Shown piece after piece: positions 7,275-17,288 of a stretch of DNA of 64,000 bases. The notes under the pieces are model-generated. The model had not been told where the DNA came from. It ran no database searches and was given only the letters and a program-made list of their open reading frames with translations. The stretch comes from Fortiea contorta PCC 7126 (GTDB lineage Bacteria > Cyanobacteriota > Cyanobacteriia > Cyanobacteriales > Nostocaceae), in NCBI RefSeq assembly GCF_000332295.1, contig NZ_KB235930.1, positions 4,305,895 through 4,369,894 of the forward strand. The letters run 5' to 3'. Position 1 is the stretch's first letter. Each line of letters begins with the position of its first letter. Position numbers and translations under genes: made by a program.

Positions 7275-8687
7275 TCATAAAATCAAAGAAAGCAGTCTAT
7301 AAATTAGGCGAAATAAAGCTGTCAGTGCCATAGCTAATAATGCGGCTGCTAACGCGAGGACGATGACTTGCTGAATTTGGAGTCCACCACGTAACAAGGG
7401 TATAAAAAAGATAAGAGGAAAAGTAATTACAGGAATAATTAATAAATCCTTGCCTTCAATCCACCGCCGTGTTTGAGCAAAAATCAGCACTCCCAAAATT
7501 AGGGCACAGAGACTAAGTGTGATGATGGGGTGACGGAGGAAACTGAAAAGAGCGATCGCTATCAATGCACCTTCAAATCCACTAAAGGCAGCCCCACCTA
7601 ATAATTCTAATGTGGAAAATGCACGTATGGTTGATGATCTGCGGGTGACAACAGGATGAGTTGTTGGTGTTGCTGGTGTTGCTGTTGTGACTGGAGGTTT
7701 GGGCAGTATTGTTGGCGGAATAACTTTTGGTTGTTGGCTGACCAGTAAGACATCTAAGACTTCTTGGGCTGACTGAAAACGTTGATTGGCGGCGGGGAGG
7801 AGCATTTTATCTAAAATCTCAGCTAGATAAGGGCTGATATTCACTTGCGATCGCCATTGCCATTGATTACTATAAGCATCAAATAAATCCCCTGCTTCTT
7901 TACCTGTCAGTAATGTGATCGCCGTCACAGCCAAAGCATACAAGTCTGTGGATGGAAAGACTTGACGCCCAGCCATTTGTTCAGGAGGCGCAAATCCCAT
8001 AGAAAATATACCTGTAGAAGCACCAGTAGCGCTCGCAGGAGCGGTGGTGACTTGCTTAACTGCACCAAAGTCTAGCAAGAAGATTTTGCCGTCACGACGA
8101 CGCATAATGTTAGATGGTTTGATATCTCGATGGATGATACCTTTGTGATGAACAAACTTGAGTACTTGGAGAATTTCTTGCAATACTTCCAAAATTTCTG
8201 TTTCTGAAAAGCTACCTTTTTGAACTAATTCTTCTTCAAGATTTTGTCCATCAATATATTCTTGAACCAAGTAAAAAAACTGGTCTTCTTGCCCTGGTTG
8301 TAAACTTTGGACTGTAACTGGAAAGAAGGCAAATAGGTCAGGTATTTGTTCATGTTCATTACCTAATTGCGCTAAAACATCTGCCTCTCTTTCAAATAAC
8401 TGTTGTGCTAGTTGTAGTTGAGTTGCTGTTAAATTGCCGGCGGGTTGAAATTGTTTAACTACGCATTGACGCATTCCCGGTATTCGGCGATCGCGTGCTA
8501 AAAATGCCGCGCCAAAACCTCCCCTTCCTAACAGCTTAATTGGTACATATCGACCATCTAGCATGAGTGGCATTCCACAACTGATGCAGTATTTTTGCTG
8601 AGTTGTTTTCAGCGTCGTGTCATTATCTAAATCTGCAAAATGATTTTGTGGGCGCGGACAGCGTGGACGAGTGCAATAAACTTCCAT
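7275..8687 (-). CDS. Serine/threonine protein kinase with zinc-ribbon N-terminus
   Basis: This 470-residue kinase starts with a four-cysteine ribbon (C5, C10, C34, C37) common in cyanobacterial kinases. A Hanks-type domain follows: glycine loop GRGGFG at 54-59, Lys78, HRD at 186-188 with catalytic Asp188, and DFG at 206-208. After about residue 310 comes a Pro/Thr-rich linker and then about four hydrophobic helices (about 360-470), so the enzyme is membrane-bound with its kinase domain in the cytoplasm. All catalytic residues are present, so activity is expected. Substrates are unknown. It is monocistronic as far as can be seen. Confidence 0.9.
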   Translation of the reverse strand: MEVYCTRPRCPRPQNHFADLDNDTTLKTTQQKYCISCGMPLMLDGRYVPIKLLGRGGFGAAFLARDRRIPGMRQCVVKQFQPAGNLTATQLQLAQQLFEREADVLAQLGNEHEQIPDLFAFFPVTVQSLQPGQEDQFFYLVQEYIDGQNLEEELVQKGSFSETEILEVLQEILQVLKFVHHKGIIHRDIKPSNIMRRRDGKIFLLDFGAVKQVTTAPASATGASTGIFSMGFAPPEQMAGRQVFPSTDLYALAVTAITLLTGKEAGDLFDAYSNQWQWRSQVNISPYLAEILDKMLLPAANQRFQSAQEVLDVLLVSQQPKVIPPTILPKPPVTTATPATPTTHPVVTRRSSTIRAFSTLELLGGAAFSGFEGALIAIALFSFLRHPIITLSLCALILGVLIFAQTRRWIEGKDLLIIPVITFPLIFFIPLLRGGLQIQQVIVLALAAALLAMALTALFRLIYRLLSLIL

Positions 8688-8801
8688 TTTTTTGGTTTGT
8701 CCTTGGTCAGTTCTCGAAGCCGAAAGCCCTTGACTAAATAACTCATTACTAGTGAGTGGAACAGCACCACGCTTTCACTGACTAAGGACTTTAAAAGAAT
8801 A

Positions 8802-9815
8802 TTAGCTGTTGTCAGCGGAGTTCGGTGTTACTGCATCTAAGGTACTGACCACTAAATTTTTTTGTGCCAATTTTAACACATTTTGGTTCCACCCGGGGGT
8901 GGCAAACTGGGGTAAAATTTCTTGGCTGAAAGCTTCTGCAGCCTTGGAGCGGTAACGGTTGGGATTGAAAATCAGCCATAGTGTCCGCTTGACAACAACA
9001 CCTTCAATGACGGCACAATGCAGCACGCCCATCTGTAACTCCTTGGCAATAGCGGAGGTAGAAACAAAGGCGGCGCCTAAACCAGATTGCACAGCATTTT
9101 TAATTGCTTCAATAGAATTCAATTCCATTTCCACTTTAAACCGTCTAGTATCAATCTCACAGCGTGCTAGCACTTGGTCAATTACCTTGCGGATAGTGGA
9201 CTGGGAATCGAGGGCGATGAACTGGAGTTTATAAAGGTCTTCTTTTTGGATGGTTTCGAGTTTAGCAAAAGGATGAAACACAGGTAAAATCAGTGCTAGT
9301 TCATCTTCGGCATAGGAAATTATTTCCAAAGATTCCGCTAATTCGCCGGGAATCTCACCACCAATGATTGCGAGATCCACTTGTCCGTTAGCGACACTCC
9401 AAGCAGTGCGGCGAGTCGAGTGGACATGTAATTGCACTGCGACATCGGGGTATTTTTGGCGAAACAACCCAATCATGCGCGGCAAAAGATAAGTGCCGGT
9501 GGTTTGAGAAGCACCGACAATTAAAGTTCCGCCTTGAAGATTTTGCAAATCCTCAATAGCGCGGCAGGTTTCCTGACACAGACTGAGAATTTTTTCACCG
9601 TAGTTCAGAAGTAGATGCCCGGCTTCGGTTAATTGGGCGCGACGTCCACCACGGTCAAATAAAGGGACATCCAGCTGCCGTTCGAGATTTTGAACCTGTA
9701 AACTAACAGCTGGTTGGGAGACATAGAGACTATCAGCGGCCCGCTTGAAGCTCCCTTCTACGGCGATCGCTTTGAGAATACGTAACTGATCTAAAGTGAA
9801 AGGAAGGTCAGACAT
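8802..9815 (-). CDS. rbcR: LysR-type regulator RbcR
   Basis: This 337-residue LysR-family regulator carries an N-terminal helix-turn-helix (about 7-65, with [19 protein letters not shown]) and a substrate-binding domain (about 90-300). The sequence is the highly conserved cyanobacterial and plastid RbcR/Ycf30 type, which controls RuBisCO operon or carbon-acquisition genes in response to carbon metabolites. I start at the ATG at 9815; the TTG three codons upstream is less likely. It is divergent from the nnrU-family gene and lies just upstream of ndhF-ndhD, an arrangement I recall from Anabaena. Confidence 0.85.
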   Translation of the reverse strand: MSDLPFTLDQLRILKAIAVEGSFKRAADSLYVSQPAVSLQVQNLERQLDVPLFDRGGRRAQLTEAGHLLLNYGEKILSLCQETCRAIEDLQNLQGGTLIVGASQTTGTYLLPRMIGLFRQKYPDVAVQLHVHSTRRTAWSVANGQVDLAIIGGEIPGELAESLEIISYAEDELALILPVFHPFAKLETIQKEDLYKLQFIALDSQSTIRKVIDQVLARCEIDTRRFKVEMELNSIEAIKNAVQSGLGAAFVSTSAIAKELQMGVLHCAVIEGVVVKRTLWLIFNPNRYRSKAAEAFSQEILPQFATPGWNQNVLKLAQKNLVVSTLDAVTPNSADNS

Positions 9816-10040
9816 AAGGCTCAACCTACAAACTTTGAAAGGAGCAACTTTGGCAATAAATTCAATGTTGCACAGCCAGTTTAGCTGGGCGTGATTTACT
9901 GCATCTTAAACTTGAAAGCTTGACTCGAAAAAGACAGTAGTACGACACCTTGACTAAAGTCCCCTTTTGAATACTTTGTGGTATTGGTTGTACTGAACTA
10001 AGTTTTCTTTAAATTACTTCACCTAGGTACAGGTATCTCG

Positions 10041-10754
10041 ATGTTGATTTCTTGGTTTACCCCCAGTCATTTTGTCATATTGGGGTTACAAATAGCTTTT
10101 GCGATCGCTCACAGTGGAGGTGCCGCTCTGCGTCCTTGGGCAGAAAAACGCATTGGGCCAAGGCTTTATCGCATTTTTTTTGCATTAGTCAGTCTGCCAT
10201 TGGCTGTAATCTTAATTATTTACTTTTTTAACCACCGTTATGATGGCTGGCAACTTTGGCAGGTACAAGACGTACCAGGAGTGCAAATTATAGTTTGGGT
10301 GCTGTCAGCGATTTCATTTTTGTTTTTGTATCCTGCCACCTTCAATCTACTAGAAATTGCTGCTATTCAAAAGCCTCAAGTCCATCTTTTTGAGACGGGA
10401 ATTATGCGTGTTTCCCGCCACCCACAAATGGTAGGACAAATAATTTGGTGTGTTGCCCATACTCTGTGGATCGGTACTAGTTTTACCTTGATTACTTCCA
10501 TCGGCTTAGTATTGCACCACTTGTTTGGAGTTTGGCACGGGGATCATCGCCTGCAACAACGCTATGGTGAAGCCTTTACCCTGGTAAAACAACGGACTTC
10601 TATTATTCCTTTTCAAGCAATTATTGACGGTCGTCAATCTCTCAAATGGGTAGAATTTCTGCGTCCTGCCTATTTAGGAGTTGCTATTTTTGTCGGGTTA
10701 CTTTGGTGGTTGCACCCCCTGTTGCTAGTAGCAACCAATAAGATATCATGGTAA
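10041..10754 (+). CDS. NnrU-family membrane protein
   Basis: This 237-residue protein has about six hydrophobic helices and the NnrU signature (IAHSGGAALRPWAEKRIG near residues 21-38, and a conserved RHPQMVGQIIW block near 125-135). NnrU proteins are associated with denitrification in proteobacteria, and plant 15-cis-zeta-carotene isomerase (Z-ISO) is a heme-containing relative. In cyanobacteria the role is not settled, and carotenoid isomerisation or redox membrane function is inference. It is divergent from rbcR and is followed by a strong terminator at 10982-11017. Confidence 0.8.
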   Translation: MLISWFTPSHFVILGLQIAFAIAHSGGAALRPWAEKRIGPRLYRIFFALVSLPLAVILIIYFFNHRYDGWQLWQVQDVPGVQIIVWVLSAISFLFLYPATFNLLEIAAIQKPQVHLFETGIMRVSRHPQMVGQIIWCVAHTLWIGTSFTLITSIGLVLHHLFGVWHGDHRLQQRYGEAFTLVKQRTSIIPFQAIIDGRQSLKWVEFLRPAYLGVAIFVGLLWWLHPLLLVATNKISW

Positions 10755-11154
10755 TTTTAGATGATCCCCATTATCAGCAGATACTGCCCAATCAATCACA
10801 AGCATCAGCTTATCAATTGCTACCAAATCAATGTAAGATAAACTCAAATAGCTGTCAGCAGGGGTTTATTTCATTCGGTTTGAGATCTTATATTGGTAGT
10901 CAGTGGTAAATTAGTTTTCACTGGGAGTAAATGCCAACTCAGTTTAAATTCCCATGCAGCAGCTATCAGGAGTTAAACATCAAAAAAAGCCACCGTGAAT
11001 GTCGCGCTGGCTTTTTTGTCAGTGTCATAATTGACAAACTCGATTTTTGCGTAACTTTTTGTGCCCTGAGAAAGTCTATCGGCCGTAACTGACTGACCAT
11101 CACTTCCTGCTGATAGCTAGTTTGATATAAAAACCTTATAATCCTAGAGGCGTC
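10755..11154. other. Intergenic region between the NnrU gene and thioredoxin
   Basis: Contains the terminator at 10982-11017 and the upstream region of the thioredoxin gene. A minus-strand frame of 74 codons overlaps the terminator and is not convincing. Confidence 0.5.
10982..11017 (+). terminator. Rho-independent terminator, nearly symmetric
   Basis: A7-GCCA, a 15-base loop and TGGC-T6. The A and T tracts make it usable on both strands. It lies about 230 bases past the NnrU-family gene. Confidence 0.75.
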
Positions 11155-11541
11155 ATGGTGTTGTCGGTTAGTGAGCGGACATTTACTCAAGAAGTTTTAG
11201 AATCTCCTATTCCCGTTTTGGTTAATTTTGAAGCGCCTTGGTGCGGCTTGTGCCGGATCATTCATCCATTACTGTTGCAATTTAAAGCCCAGTGCGGAGA
11301 GCAAATTAAATTAGTCAGCGTTAATGCTGATCAAAATTTCAAACTGTCTACCACTTATCGACTAAAGTCACTGCCAACTTTACTGTTGATTGAAAATGGC
11401 GCAATCCAGCATCGACTGGAAAGTTTCCGTGGTAGAGACGATTTAAGTCTGGCTCTAGAAGAAATCAAAATTAGCTATAACAACCGCTCTAAAGCCTACA
11501 ATGGGCCAAAAACCTTAGATTTAGGTTGCCGAACAGCATAA
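11155..11541 (+). CDS. Thioredoxin-like protein with WCGLC site
   Basis: This 128-residue single-domain thioredoxin fold has its active site at 29-33, reading WCGLC instead of the usual WCGPC, and a cis-proline at 74 (KSLPTLLL). The redox cysteines C30 and C33 are both present, so disulfide exchange is possible, but the Leu should change redox potential and partner choice. After about residue 105 there is a C-terminal extension of some 20 residues, including one more Cys. It lies between the NnrU gene and ndhF on the same strand. The target protein is unknown. Confidence 0.85.
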   Translation: MVLSVSERTFTQEVLESPIPVLVNFEAPWCGLCRIIHPLLLQFKAQCGEQIKLVSVNADQNFKLSTTYRLKSLPTLLLIENGAIQHRLESFRGRDDLSLALEEIKISYNNRSKAYNGPKTLDLGCRTA

Positions 11542-12003
11542 GTAGCGCCAAAAGTCAACTAAAGCCTGAAGTATGAAGTATGAAGTATGAAATTCCTCCT
11601 ATCCTTCATCATTTCTTCGGTTAAATTTGACTGGAAAAGTTAGGCAGGACGGCACAGCCAACCGCCTACCCTTCGCCAAATCCAAAATTGATTGACCATA
11701 GACTCTAGACTTGGCACAGCTGGCAGCAAATCTAAAACCAAGCTTAATTACCTCACCTAATCATCTTTAGGTGGGGTATTTTATGCTAGGGGGTGTGTGT
11801 CACAATTATTAACAGTTTCGACCTGGACAGTTGAACTCAGCACAGAAAATTCCCAAGTTTTGCTTGACGGCAGCTGTGACACCCTGTAGGCTCGCGACCA
11901 TGCGTTCCTGACACTAACAGACTTTTCTACCCGTCACAATTCTTTAAAATAAATCTGCGGCACTGTCCTAACTAGTCAAGAATCCTAAAAGTACCCGTCA
12001 GTG
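11542..12003. other. Leader region of ndhF with repeats and hairpins
   Basis: Holds three copies of the heptamer gaagtat (about 11568-11590), a 10-bp hairpin at 11751-11776 that could end the thioredoxin transcript (weak T-run), and a long-range 8-bp pairing (gtgtcaca at 11797-11804 with tgtgacac at 11875-11882). No gene is seen. Confidence 0.5.
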
Positions 12004-14094
12004 ATGGAAGTAATCTATCAATATGCCTGGCTGATCCCTGTATTACCTCTATTAGGGGCGATGCTAGTCGGTCTAGGGTTAATCTCGTTAAATCAGGTGA
12101 CTAACCGCCTGCGACAGCTGAACGCTGTAGTGATTATCTCCCTAATGGGAGCAGCGATGGGGCTGTCGATCGCCTTGCTGTGGAGTCAAATTCAAGGACA
12201 TGCACCTTACATCCGCACCCTAGAATGGGCAGCAGCAGGTAATTTTCATCTGAGCATGGGCTACACAATTGACCACCTGACAGCTTTGATGCTGGTAATT
12301 GTGACAACGGTAGCCGTCTTAGTCATGGTCTACACCGATGGCTACATGGCTCACGATCCAGGATATGTCAGGTTTTACGCCTATCTGAGCTTGTTTGGTT
12401 CCTCAATGTTGGGTCTGGTTGTCAGCCCCAACTTGGTGCAGATTTATATCTTCTGGGAACTGGTGGGGATGTGCTCCTACTTGCTGGTCGGATTTTGGTA
12501 CGATCGCAAATCAGCAGCCGACGCCGCACAAAAGGCTTTCGTCACCAACCGCGTCGGTGACTTTGGTCTATTATTGGGCATTTTGGGGCTATTCTGGGCA
12601 ACAGGCAGCTTTGACTTTACCGTCATGGGCGATCGCCTTTCACAACTCGTAGAATCGGGTTCTGTGAGCAATTTCCTCGCCGTCCTGTTGGCGATTTTAG
12701 TGTTCCTAGGCCCGGTGGCAAAATCTGCCCAATTTCCCCTCCATGTCTGGCTACCAGACGCAATGGAAGGCCCCACCCCCATTTCTGCCCTAATTCATGC
12801 CGCAACAATGGTGGCTGCAGGCGTGTTTCTCATCGCCCGCATGTACCCTGTATTTGAGCATGTACCAGCGGCAATGAATGTCATTGCCTTTACCGGGGCT
12901 TTTACAGCGTTTTTGGGAGCATCCATCGCTATTACCCAAAACGACATCAAAAAGGGTCTAGCCTACTCCACCATCTCTCAACTGGGCTACATGGTGATGG
13001 CTATGGGCATCGGTTCCTACAGCGCTGGATTATTCCACCTCATGACCCATGCCTATTTCAAGGCCATGCTATTCTTGGGTTCTGGTTCCGTGATTCACGG
13101 TATGGAAGGAGTTGTCGGTCATGACCCTGTGTTAGCGCAGGATATGCGCTTGATGGGGGGACTGCGAAAGTATATGCCTGTCACAGGGTTTACCTTCCTC
13201 ATCGGCTGTTTAGCTATTTCTGGGATTCCTCCTTTTGCTGGTTTCTGGTCAAAAGACGAAATCTTGGGTAAGGCTTTTGAAGCTAATCCTTTCCTTTGGT
13301 TAATTGGCTGGTTAACTGCTGGCATTACGGCTTTTTACATGTTTAGAATGTATTTCTCAACATTTGAAGGCAAATTCCGGGGCACTGACCAGAAAATCAA
13401 AGAAAAACTGAAGAAAGCAGCGACAATTGTCTTGGAATTAGAGTCAGAAGCACCAGCACCAGTTTTTGGCCCCGGAGCCATGAAACACGGTGAGTTGGCT
13501 GCAACTGGTGGACATCATGACTCCCACGGTCATCACAGTGATACTCCCCATGAATCACCGTGGACAATGACTCTACCTTTAGCAGTTTTGGCGATTCCCT
13601 CGATTCTGATTGGATTGGTAGGAACTCCCTATGCTAACTATTTTGAGGAGTTTATCTTCCCTCCCACGGAAACCCTCAGCGAAGTTCTAGAAAAAGCTGC
13701 CGAGTTTAACCCGACAGAGTTTTATATCATGGCGGGGGCTTCTATTGGGATTTCCTTGATTGGGATTACCCTAGCTTCCTTGATGTATTTGCGCGGTAAG
13801 ATTGACCCCGCGGCGATCGCTGCTAAAATCAAGCCGTTGTATGAGCTATCACTCAACAAGTGGTACTTTGATGACATTTATCATCGTGTCTTTGTTCTCG
13901 GCCTGCGTCGTCTAGCTAGACAAGTGATGGAAGTTGACTTCCGTGTCGTTGATGGTGCTGTTAACCTCACCGGCTTCTTTACACTAGTCAGTGGTGAAGG
14001 TTTGAAATATCTAGAAAACGGTCGCGCTCAATTCTATGCCTTGATTGTCTTTGGCGCTGTTTTGGGCTTAGTGATTGTCTTTGGTATCACCTAG
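12004..14094 (+). CDS. ndhF: NAD(P)H-quinone oxidoreductase subunit 5 (NdhF1)
   Basis: This 696-residue, many-helix membrane subunit is of the NuoL/MrpA antiporter type. It forms the distal proton-pumping arm of cyanobacterial NDH-1, the thylakoid complex that takes electrons from ferredoxin for respiration and cyclic flow around photosystem I. The conserved NuoL block VFLGPVAKSAQFPLHVWLPDAMEGPTP (split here as positions about 232-258) and the HAATMVAAGVF block follow in order. The C-terminus has the long amphipathic helix region. A GTG lies one codon upstream of the chosen ATG. With ndhD immediately downstream it forms the NdhF1/NdhD1 pair typical of the respiratory NDH-1L form. Confidence 0.95.
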   Translation: MEVIYQYAWLIPVLPLLGAMLVGLGLISLNQVTNRLRQLNAVVIISLMGAAMGLSIALLWSQIQGHAPYIRTLEWAAAGNFHLSMGYTIDHLTALMLVIVTTVAVLVMVYTDGYMAHDPGYVRFYAYLSLFGSSMLGLVVSPNLVQIYIFWELVGMCSYLLVGFWYDRKSAADAAQKAFVTNRVGDFGLLLGILGLFWATGSFDFTVMGDRLSQLVESGSVSNFLAVLLAILVFLGPVAKSAQFPLHVWLPDAMEGPTPISALIHAATMVAAGVFLIARMYPVFEHVPAAMNVIAFTGAFTAFLGASIAITQNDIKKGLAYSTISQLGYMVMAMGIGSYSAGLFHLMTHAYFKAMLFLGSGSVIHGMEGVVGHDPVLAQDMRLMGGLRKYMPVTGFTFLIGCLAISGIPPFAGFWSKDEILGKAFEANPFLWLIGWLTAGITAFYMFRMYFSTFEGKFRGTDQKIKEKLKKAATIVLELESEAPAPVFGPGAMKHGELAATGGHHDSHGHHSDTPHESPWTMTLPLAVLAIPSILIGLVGTPYANYFEEFIFPPTETLSEVLEKAAEFNPTEFYIMAGASIGISLIGITLASLMYLRGKIDPAAIAAKIKPLYELSLNKWYFDDIYHRVFVLGLRRLARQVMEVDFRVVDGAVNLTGFFTLVSGEGLKYLENGRAQFYALIVFGAVLGLVIVFGIT

Positions 14095-14099
14095 ATGTA

Positions 14100-14142
14100 G
14101 AGACGCGAAATTAACGTAGAGACGCGAAATTTCGCGTCTCTA
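14100..14142. repeat. Palindromic repeat AGAGACGCGAAAT type
   Basis: A perfect 26-base palindrome centred on aaattt (14117-14142) is preceded by a partial direct copy of its left half (about 14098-14111). Palindromes of this tagagacgcg type are scattered in many cyanobacterial genomes. It sits between ndhF and ndhD and could form a hairpin in their transcript. Confidence 0.85.
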
Positions 14143-14333
14143 AATGTGTTTGTTAGTGATGAACCCACAAGTACGTTGTATACAGATCAAGGCCAGCAGA
14201 TGTGTCTGGATGCCTTCATCCTTCTTTACTTTTATTAAATCAACCTAAGATTGAAGACCAAACCCCCAAAAAGCTGCTAGTTAATAGCTAGTGACTTTTT
14301 GCCCAACATGATTTTGATTGCAGATGAATTGCG

Positions 14334-15908
14334 ATGAATACAGCTAATTTCCCGTGGCTGACAACGATTATTTTGTTCCCGATAGCAGCCTCACTGCTGA
14401 TTCCCATCATCCCGGATAAAGACGGCAAAACAGTGCGCTGGTATTCCCTCGTTGTAGGGTTAATCGATTTTGCACTGATTGTTTATGCTTTTTATACTGG
14501 TTATGACTTCTCCAATCCAGATTTGCAGTTGGTAGAGAGTTACGCTTGGCTACCACAACTGAATTTGAATTGGTCGGTAGGGGCAGATGGTTTGTCAATG
14601 CCTCTCATTATCCTGACCGGATTCATTACTACGCTGGCGATTTTAGCAGCTTGGCCTGTCACCCTCAAGCCCAGGCTGTTTTATTTCCTGTTTCTGGCGA
14701 TGTATGGCGGTCAAATAGCCGTGTTCGCTGTCCAGGATTTACTGTTATTTTTCCTGGCGTGGGAACTGGAATTAGTCCCGATATACTTTCTGTTGTCGAT
14801 TTGGGGAGGCAAAAAGCGACAATACGCAGCGACTAAGTTTATTTTATACACTGCAGGTGGATCGCTGTTTATTTTGCTGGCTGCGCTGACGATGGGATTT
14901 TATGGCGGTACGACGACGTTTGACATGCGAGAACTCGCACTGAAAAACTTCTCTCTCAATTTCCAACTAGCGGTATATGCTGGTTTTTTAATTGCTTACG
15001 CCGTCAAATTGCCGATTATTCCCCTTCATACCTGGCTACCAGATGCCCACGGTGAAGCTACAGCCCCTGTGCACATGTTACTGGCAGGTATTCTGCTGAA
15101 AATGGGCGGTTATGCCTTAATTCGCATGAATGCCCAGATGCTTCCTGATGCTCACGCTTATTTTGCGCCAGTTTTAGTCGTTTTGGGGGTAGTTAATATT
15201 ATCTATGCTGCTCTCACATCCTTTGCCCAGCGCAACTTGAAGCGGAAAATTGCCTACTCTTCAATTTCCCATATGGGCTTTGTCACCATTGGGATTGCTT
15301 CTTTCACAGATTTGGGATTGAGTGGAGCCATGTTACAAATGGTTTCCCACGGGTTGATAGGAGCAAGTTTGTTCTTCTTGGTGGGTGCAACTTATGACCG
15401 GACACACACCCTGATGTTAGATGAAATGGGTGGTGTTGGTAAGAGAATGTCGAAGATTTTTGCCATGTTCACCGCCTGTTCTATGGCTTCTTTAGCTTTG
15501 CCTGGGATGAGTGGTTTTGTGGCGGAGTTAATGGTGTTTGTCGGTTTTGTCACCAGTGATGCTTATAACTTTACATTTAAAGTTATCGTGGTGTTTTTGA
15601 TGGCTGTTGGGGTGATTTTAACTCCGATTTATCTGCTATCAATGTTGCGGGAAATTTTCTACGGTCAGGAGAACGAAGAATTAGTTTCTCACCAAGCTTT
15701 GATAGATGCTGAACCCCGCGAAGTGTTTATCATTGCTTGTTTGTTAATACCTATCATTGGTATTGGTTTCTATCCCAAGTTGCTGACTCAAATGTATGAC
15801 GCAACAACAGTGCAATTAACTGCAAGATTGCGTGATTCAGTGCCGGCTTTGGCAGAGAATAAAGCAGCACCAGAGATTTCTTTGAGTGCGCCGACAATTA
15901 GTAATTAG
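14334..15908 (+). CDS. ndhD: NAD(P)H-quinone oxidoreductase subunit 4 (NdhD1)
   Basis: This 524-residue NuoM-type antiporter subunit of NDH-1 is the partner of NdhF in the proton-pumping membrane arm. Recognisable blocks are [17 protein letters not shown] (about 142-158), with the conserved Glu in the membrane, [18 protein letters not shown] (about 224-241) and [10 protein letters not shown] (about 317-326). The ATG is preceded by a purine-poor leader. It follows ndhF after about 240 bases containing a palindromic repeat, and a terminator stands 30 bases past its stop. I assign NdhD1 from sequence resemblance and pairing with NdhF1. Confidence 0.95.
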   Translation: MNTANFPWLTTIILFPIAASLLIPIIPDKDGKTVRWYSLVVGLIDFALIVYAFYTGYDFSNPDLQLVESYAWLPQLNLNWSVGADGLSMPLIILTGFITTLAILAAWPVTLKPRLFYFLFLAMYGGQIAVFAVQDLLLFFLAWELELVPIYFLLSIWGGKKRQYAATKFILYTAGGSLFILLAALTMGFYGGTTTFDMRELALKNFSLNFQLAVYAGFLIAYAVKLPIIPLHTWLPDAHGEATAPVHMLLAGILLKMGGYALIRMNAQMLPDAHAYFAPVLVVLGVVNIIYAALTSFAQRNLKRKIAYSSISHMGFVTIGIASFTDLGLSGAMLQMVSHGLIGASLFFLVGATYDRTHTLMLDEMGGVGKRMSKIFAMFTACSMASLALPGMSGFVAELMVFVGFVTSDAYNFTFKVIVVFLMAVGVILTPIYLLSMLREIFYGQENEELVSHQALIDAEPREVFIIACLLIPIIGIGFYPKLLTQMYDATTVQLTARLRDSVPALAENKAAPEISLSAPTISN

Positions 15909-15940
15909 TAGCGCCTAGTATTGGCAATTATGATTTTTTT

Positions 15941-15969
15941 AAGGGTGGGTTTTGTACCTGCCCTTTTTT
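15941..15969 (+). terminator. Terminator of ndhF-ndhD
   Basis: A 9-bp stem with two wobble pairs (aagggtggg at 15941-15949, cctgccctt at 15957-15965) is followed by a T-run. A sister copy stands at 18572-18601. Confidence 0.8.
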
Positions 15970-15975
15970 AATTGT

Positions 15976-16428
15976 TTATGAAAAAATAGACTCGTTTGCT
16001 TCTGGAAACCAGTCTTCATTTAATACTAACTCTAAAGAATATGCACACTTTTCGGGAAACACAGAAATTAATATTCCTGTTTGTTTGGCTGCTTGCTGAC
16101 GTGCTTTTTGGTAGCTTTGGTCTAGTTGTTTTGTAGGGTGATTTTTTAGACTAGGACTATCTTGAATAGCTAACTCAATTTGGGTACGAGCGTCAGTGAT
16201 AGAATCTAGCCAACTATCTGAGCGGCGCTGTGGTTGATATTGCCACTTAAGCAGATGTAAAAGCAAGCGAATTAATTGACTAACAATTGCTCGTTGTTCG
16301 CTTTTGCCCAAATCTTCAACCTCTGCGATTAGATATTCTAAATCAATTTCTTGCCAGCGATGCTCTCGCAATAGTTGGGCTGTTATGTTGCTCCACAAAT
16401 TAAAATCTGCTGGCTCAGTTGCGCTCAT
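15976..16428 (-). CDS. DUF29 family protein
   Basis: This 150-residue, all-helical soluble protein is typical of DUF29, a family expanded in cyanobacteria. Hallmarks are the opening W-x-x-x-x-A-x-L-L-R-E segment, ALIAEVEDLG-like LIAEVEDLGKSEQRAI (about 48-63) and the central LLHLLKWQYQP block. The C-terminal VFPEKCAYSLELVLNEDWFPE is also usual. The biochemical role is unknown; the family often lies near toxin-antitoxin genes and mobile DNA, as it does here. It converges on ndhD, which is on the other strand. Confidence 0.85.
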   Translation of the reverse strand: MSATEPADFNLWSNITAQLLREHRWQEIDLEYLIAEVEDLGKSEQRAIVSQLIRLLLHLLKWQYQPQRRSDSWLDSITDARTQIELAIQDSPSLKNHPTKQLDQSYQKARQQAAKQTGILISVFPEKCAYSLELVLNEDWFPEANESIFS

Positions 16429-16560
16429 AACTAGCTCTTTGCTTTTGATGATATGGATATATTCATAATAGTGCGATCGCCTATTCAGAATTTACCTAGT
16501 TGATGCTGAGTGCGATCGCTATTTTTGAGTTTATTTATACCTGATATTAAATCAAGGTAA

Positions 16561-16830
16561 CTATAACTCAGAAAGCAGTTTGTCATAATCTGCATGGATA
16601 CCAATCCAAAACCAGACAATCCCGCTTTCGTTTCGCACACCAACAGCGCGATAACTTTTGCTAACACGGGCAGAGTAGATAGGTAAGATAGGATGCACTT
16701 GCTTGAAACGCAGGCTAGGATGCCAGGGATCTTGCTTAAACTGTCGATAGGCTTCTCGTGCTTGTTGCTGAACCTGTTTGGGAAGATTAGCAAATGCTTT
16801 GCGAAACTGAGCCGTTGTTCTGGATTTCAC
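16561..16830 (-). CDS. RelE/ParE-type toxin
   Basis: This 89-residue protein has the compact ParE/RelE arrangement: F-R-K-A-F-x-x-L-P-x-x-V-Q at the start, a central KQDPWHPSLRFKQV, and a beta-strand end with SKSYRAVGVR and GIVWFWIGIHADYDKLL. The family members are mRNA interferases or gyrase poisons. Its ATG overlaps the stop of the upstream antitoxin gene by four bases, so the two are translationally coupled. The family is clear; which target it hits cannot be said. Confidence 0.8.
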   Translation of the reverse strand: MKSRTTAQFRKAFANLPKQVQQQAREAYRQFKQDPWHPSLRFKQVHPILPIYSARVSKSYRAVGVRNESGIVWFWIGIHADYDKLLSEL

Positions 16831-17045
16831 AGGGTTTCTGGATCTAACTCTTGGGTTTCGCCTGCTTGATCTGCGGCTAAAGCTGCTGCTGCAAGTTTAG
16901 CTAGCGCATCATGAGATTTTGCAAATGCACTATCCCAAAGGGCTTCATCTTCAAGTTCTTCTAGGATAAGCGCAGCAATTGCATCTTGCTCAGTTTCAGG
17001 AAGCTGTTTGATTTTGGCGATGGCTTGTTCAAGTAGCTCGGTCAT
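16827..17045 (-). CDS. Antitoxin partner of the RelE/ParE-type toxin
   Basis: This 72-residue, strongly acidic helical protein (LPETEQDAIAALILEELEDE) resembles the small antitoxins paired with cyanobacterial ParE-like toxins. It has no obvious DNA-binding domain, so autoregulation may need a different fold or partner. It is first in a two-gene operon and overlaps the toxin by four bases. Identification rests mostly on context and composition. Confidence 0.7.
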   Translation of the reverse strand: MTELLEQAIAKIKQLPETEQDAIAALILEELEDEALWDSAFAKSHDALAKLAAAALAADQAGETQELDPETL

Positions 17046-17288
17046 ATAACGCTGCTATCAAAAAGACCTGCTAACTATTCTACTGTTGTGTTGTGGTTCA
17101 GAGGTTTGGGCATTTTTTAGCGATCGCTCTTTTTGAGTTGATGGTGGTGTGTGGGCGATGATATCAAGTAATGTCATAAGTTACTGAGAAAGCTTCAAAA
17201 TAAGTACTTACATAGTGTTATTTTTTACTTCTAGAGGCTAGCTTAATTATTATTATTCCAATCTTTAAGTCTCGAATAGAGGTTTCTC

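Noticed and set aside
10966-11190. Minus-strand frame of 74 codons before thioredoxin
   Set aside because: It overlaps a terminator hairpin and the thioredoxin start; composition is not protein-like.
12395-13325. Frames of 60-100 codons on both strands inside ndhF
   Set aside because: Shadows of ndhF, which is complete and conserved.
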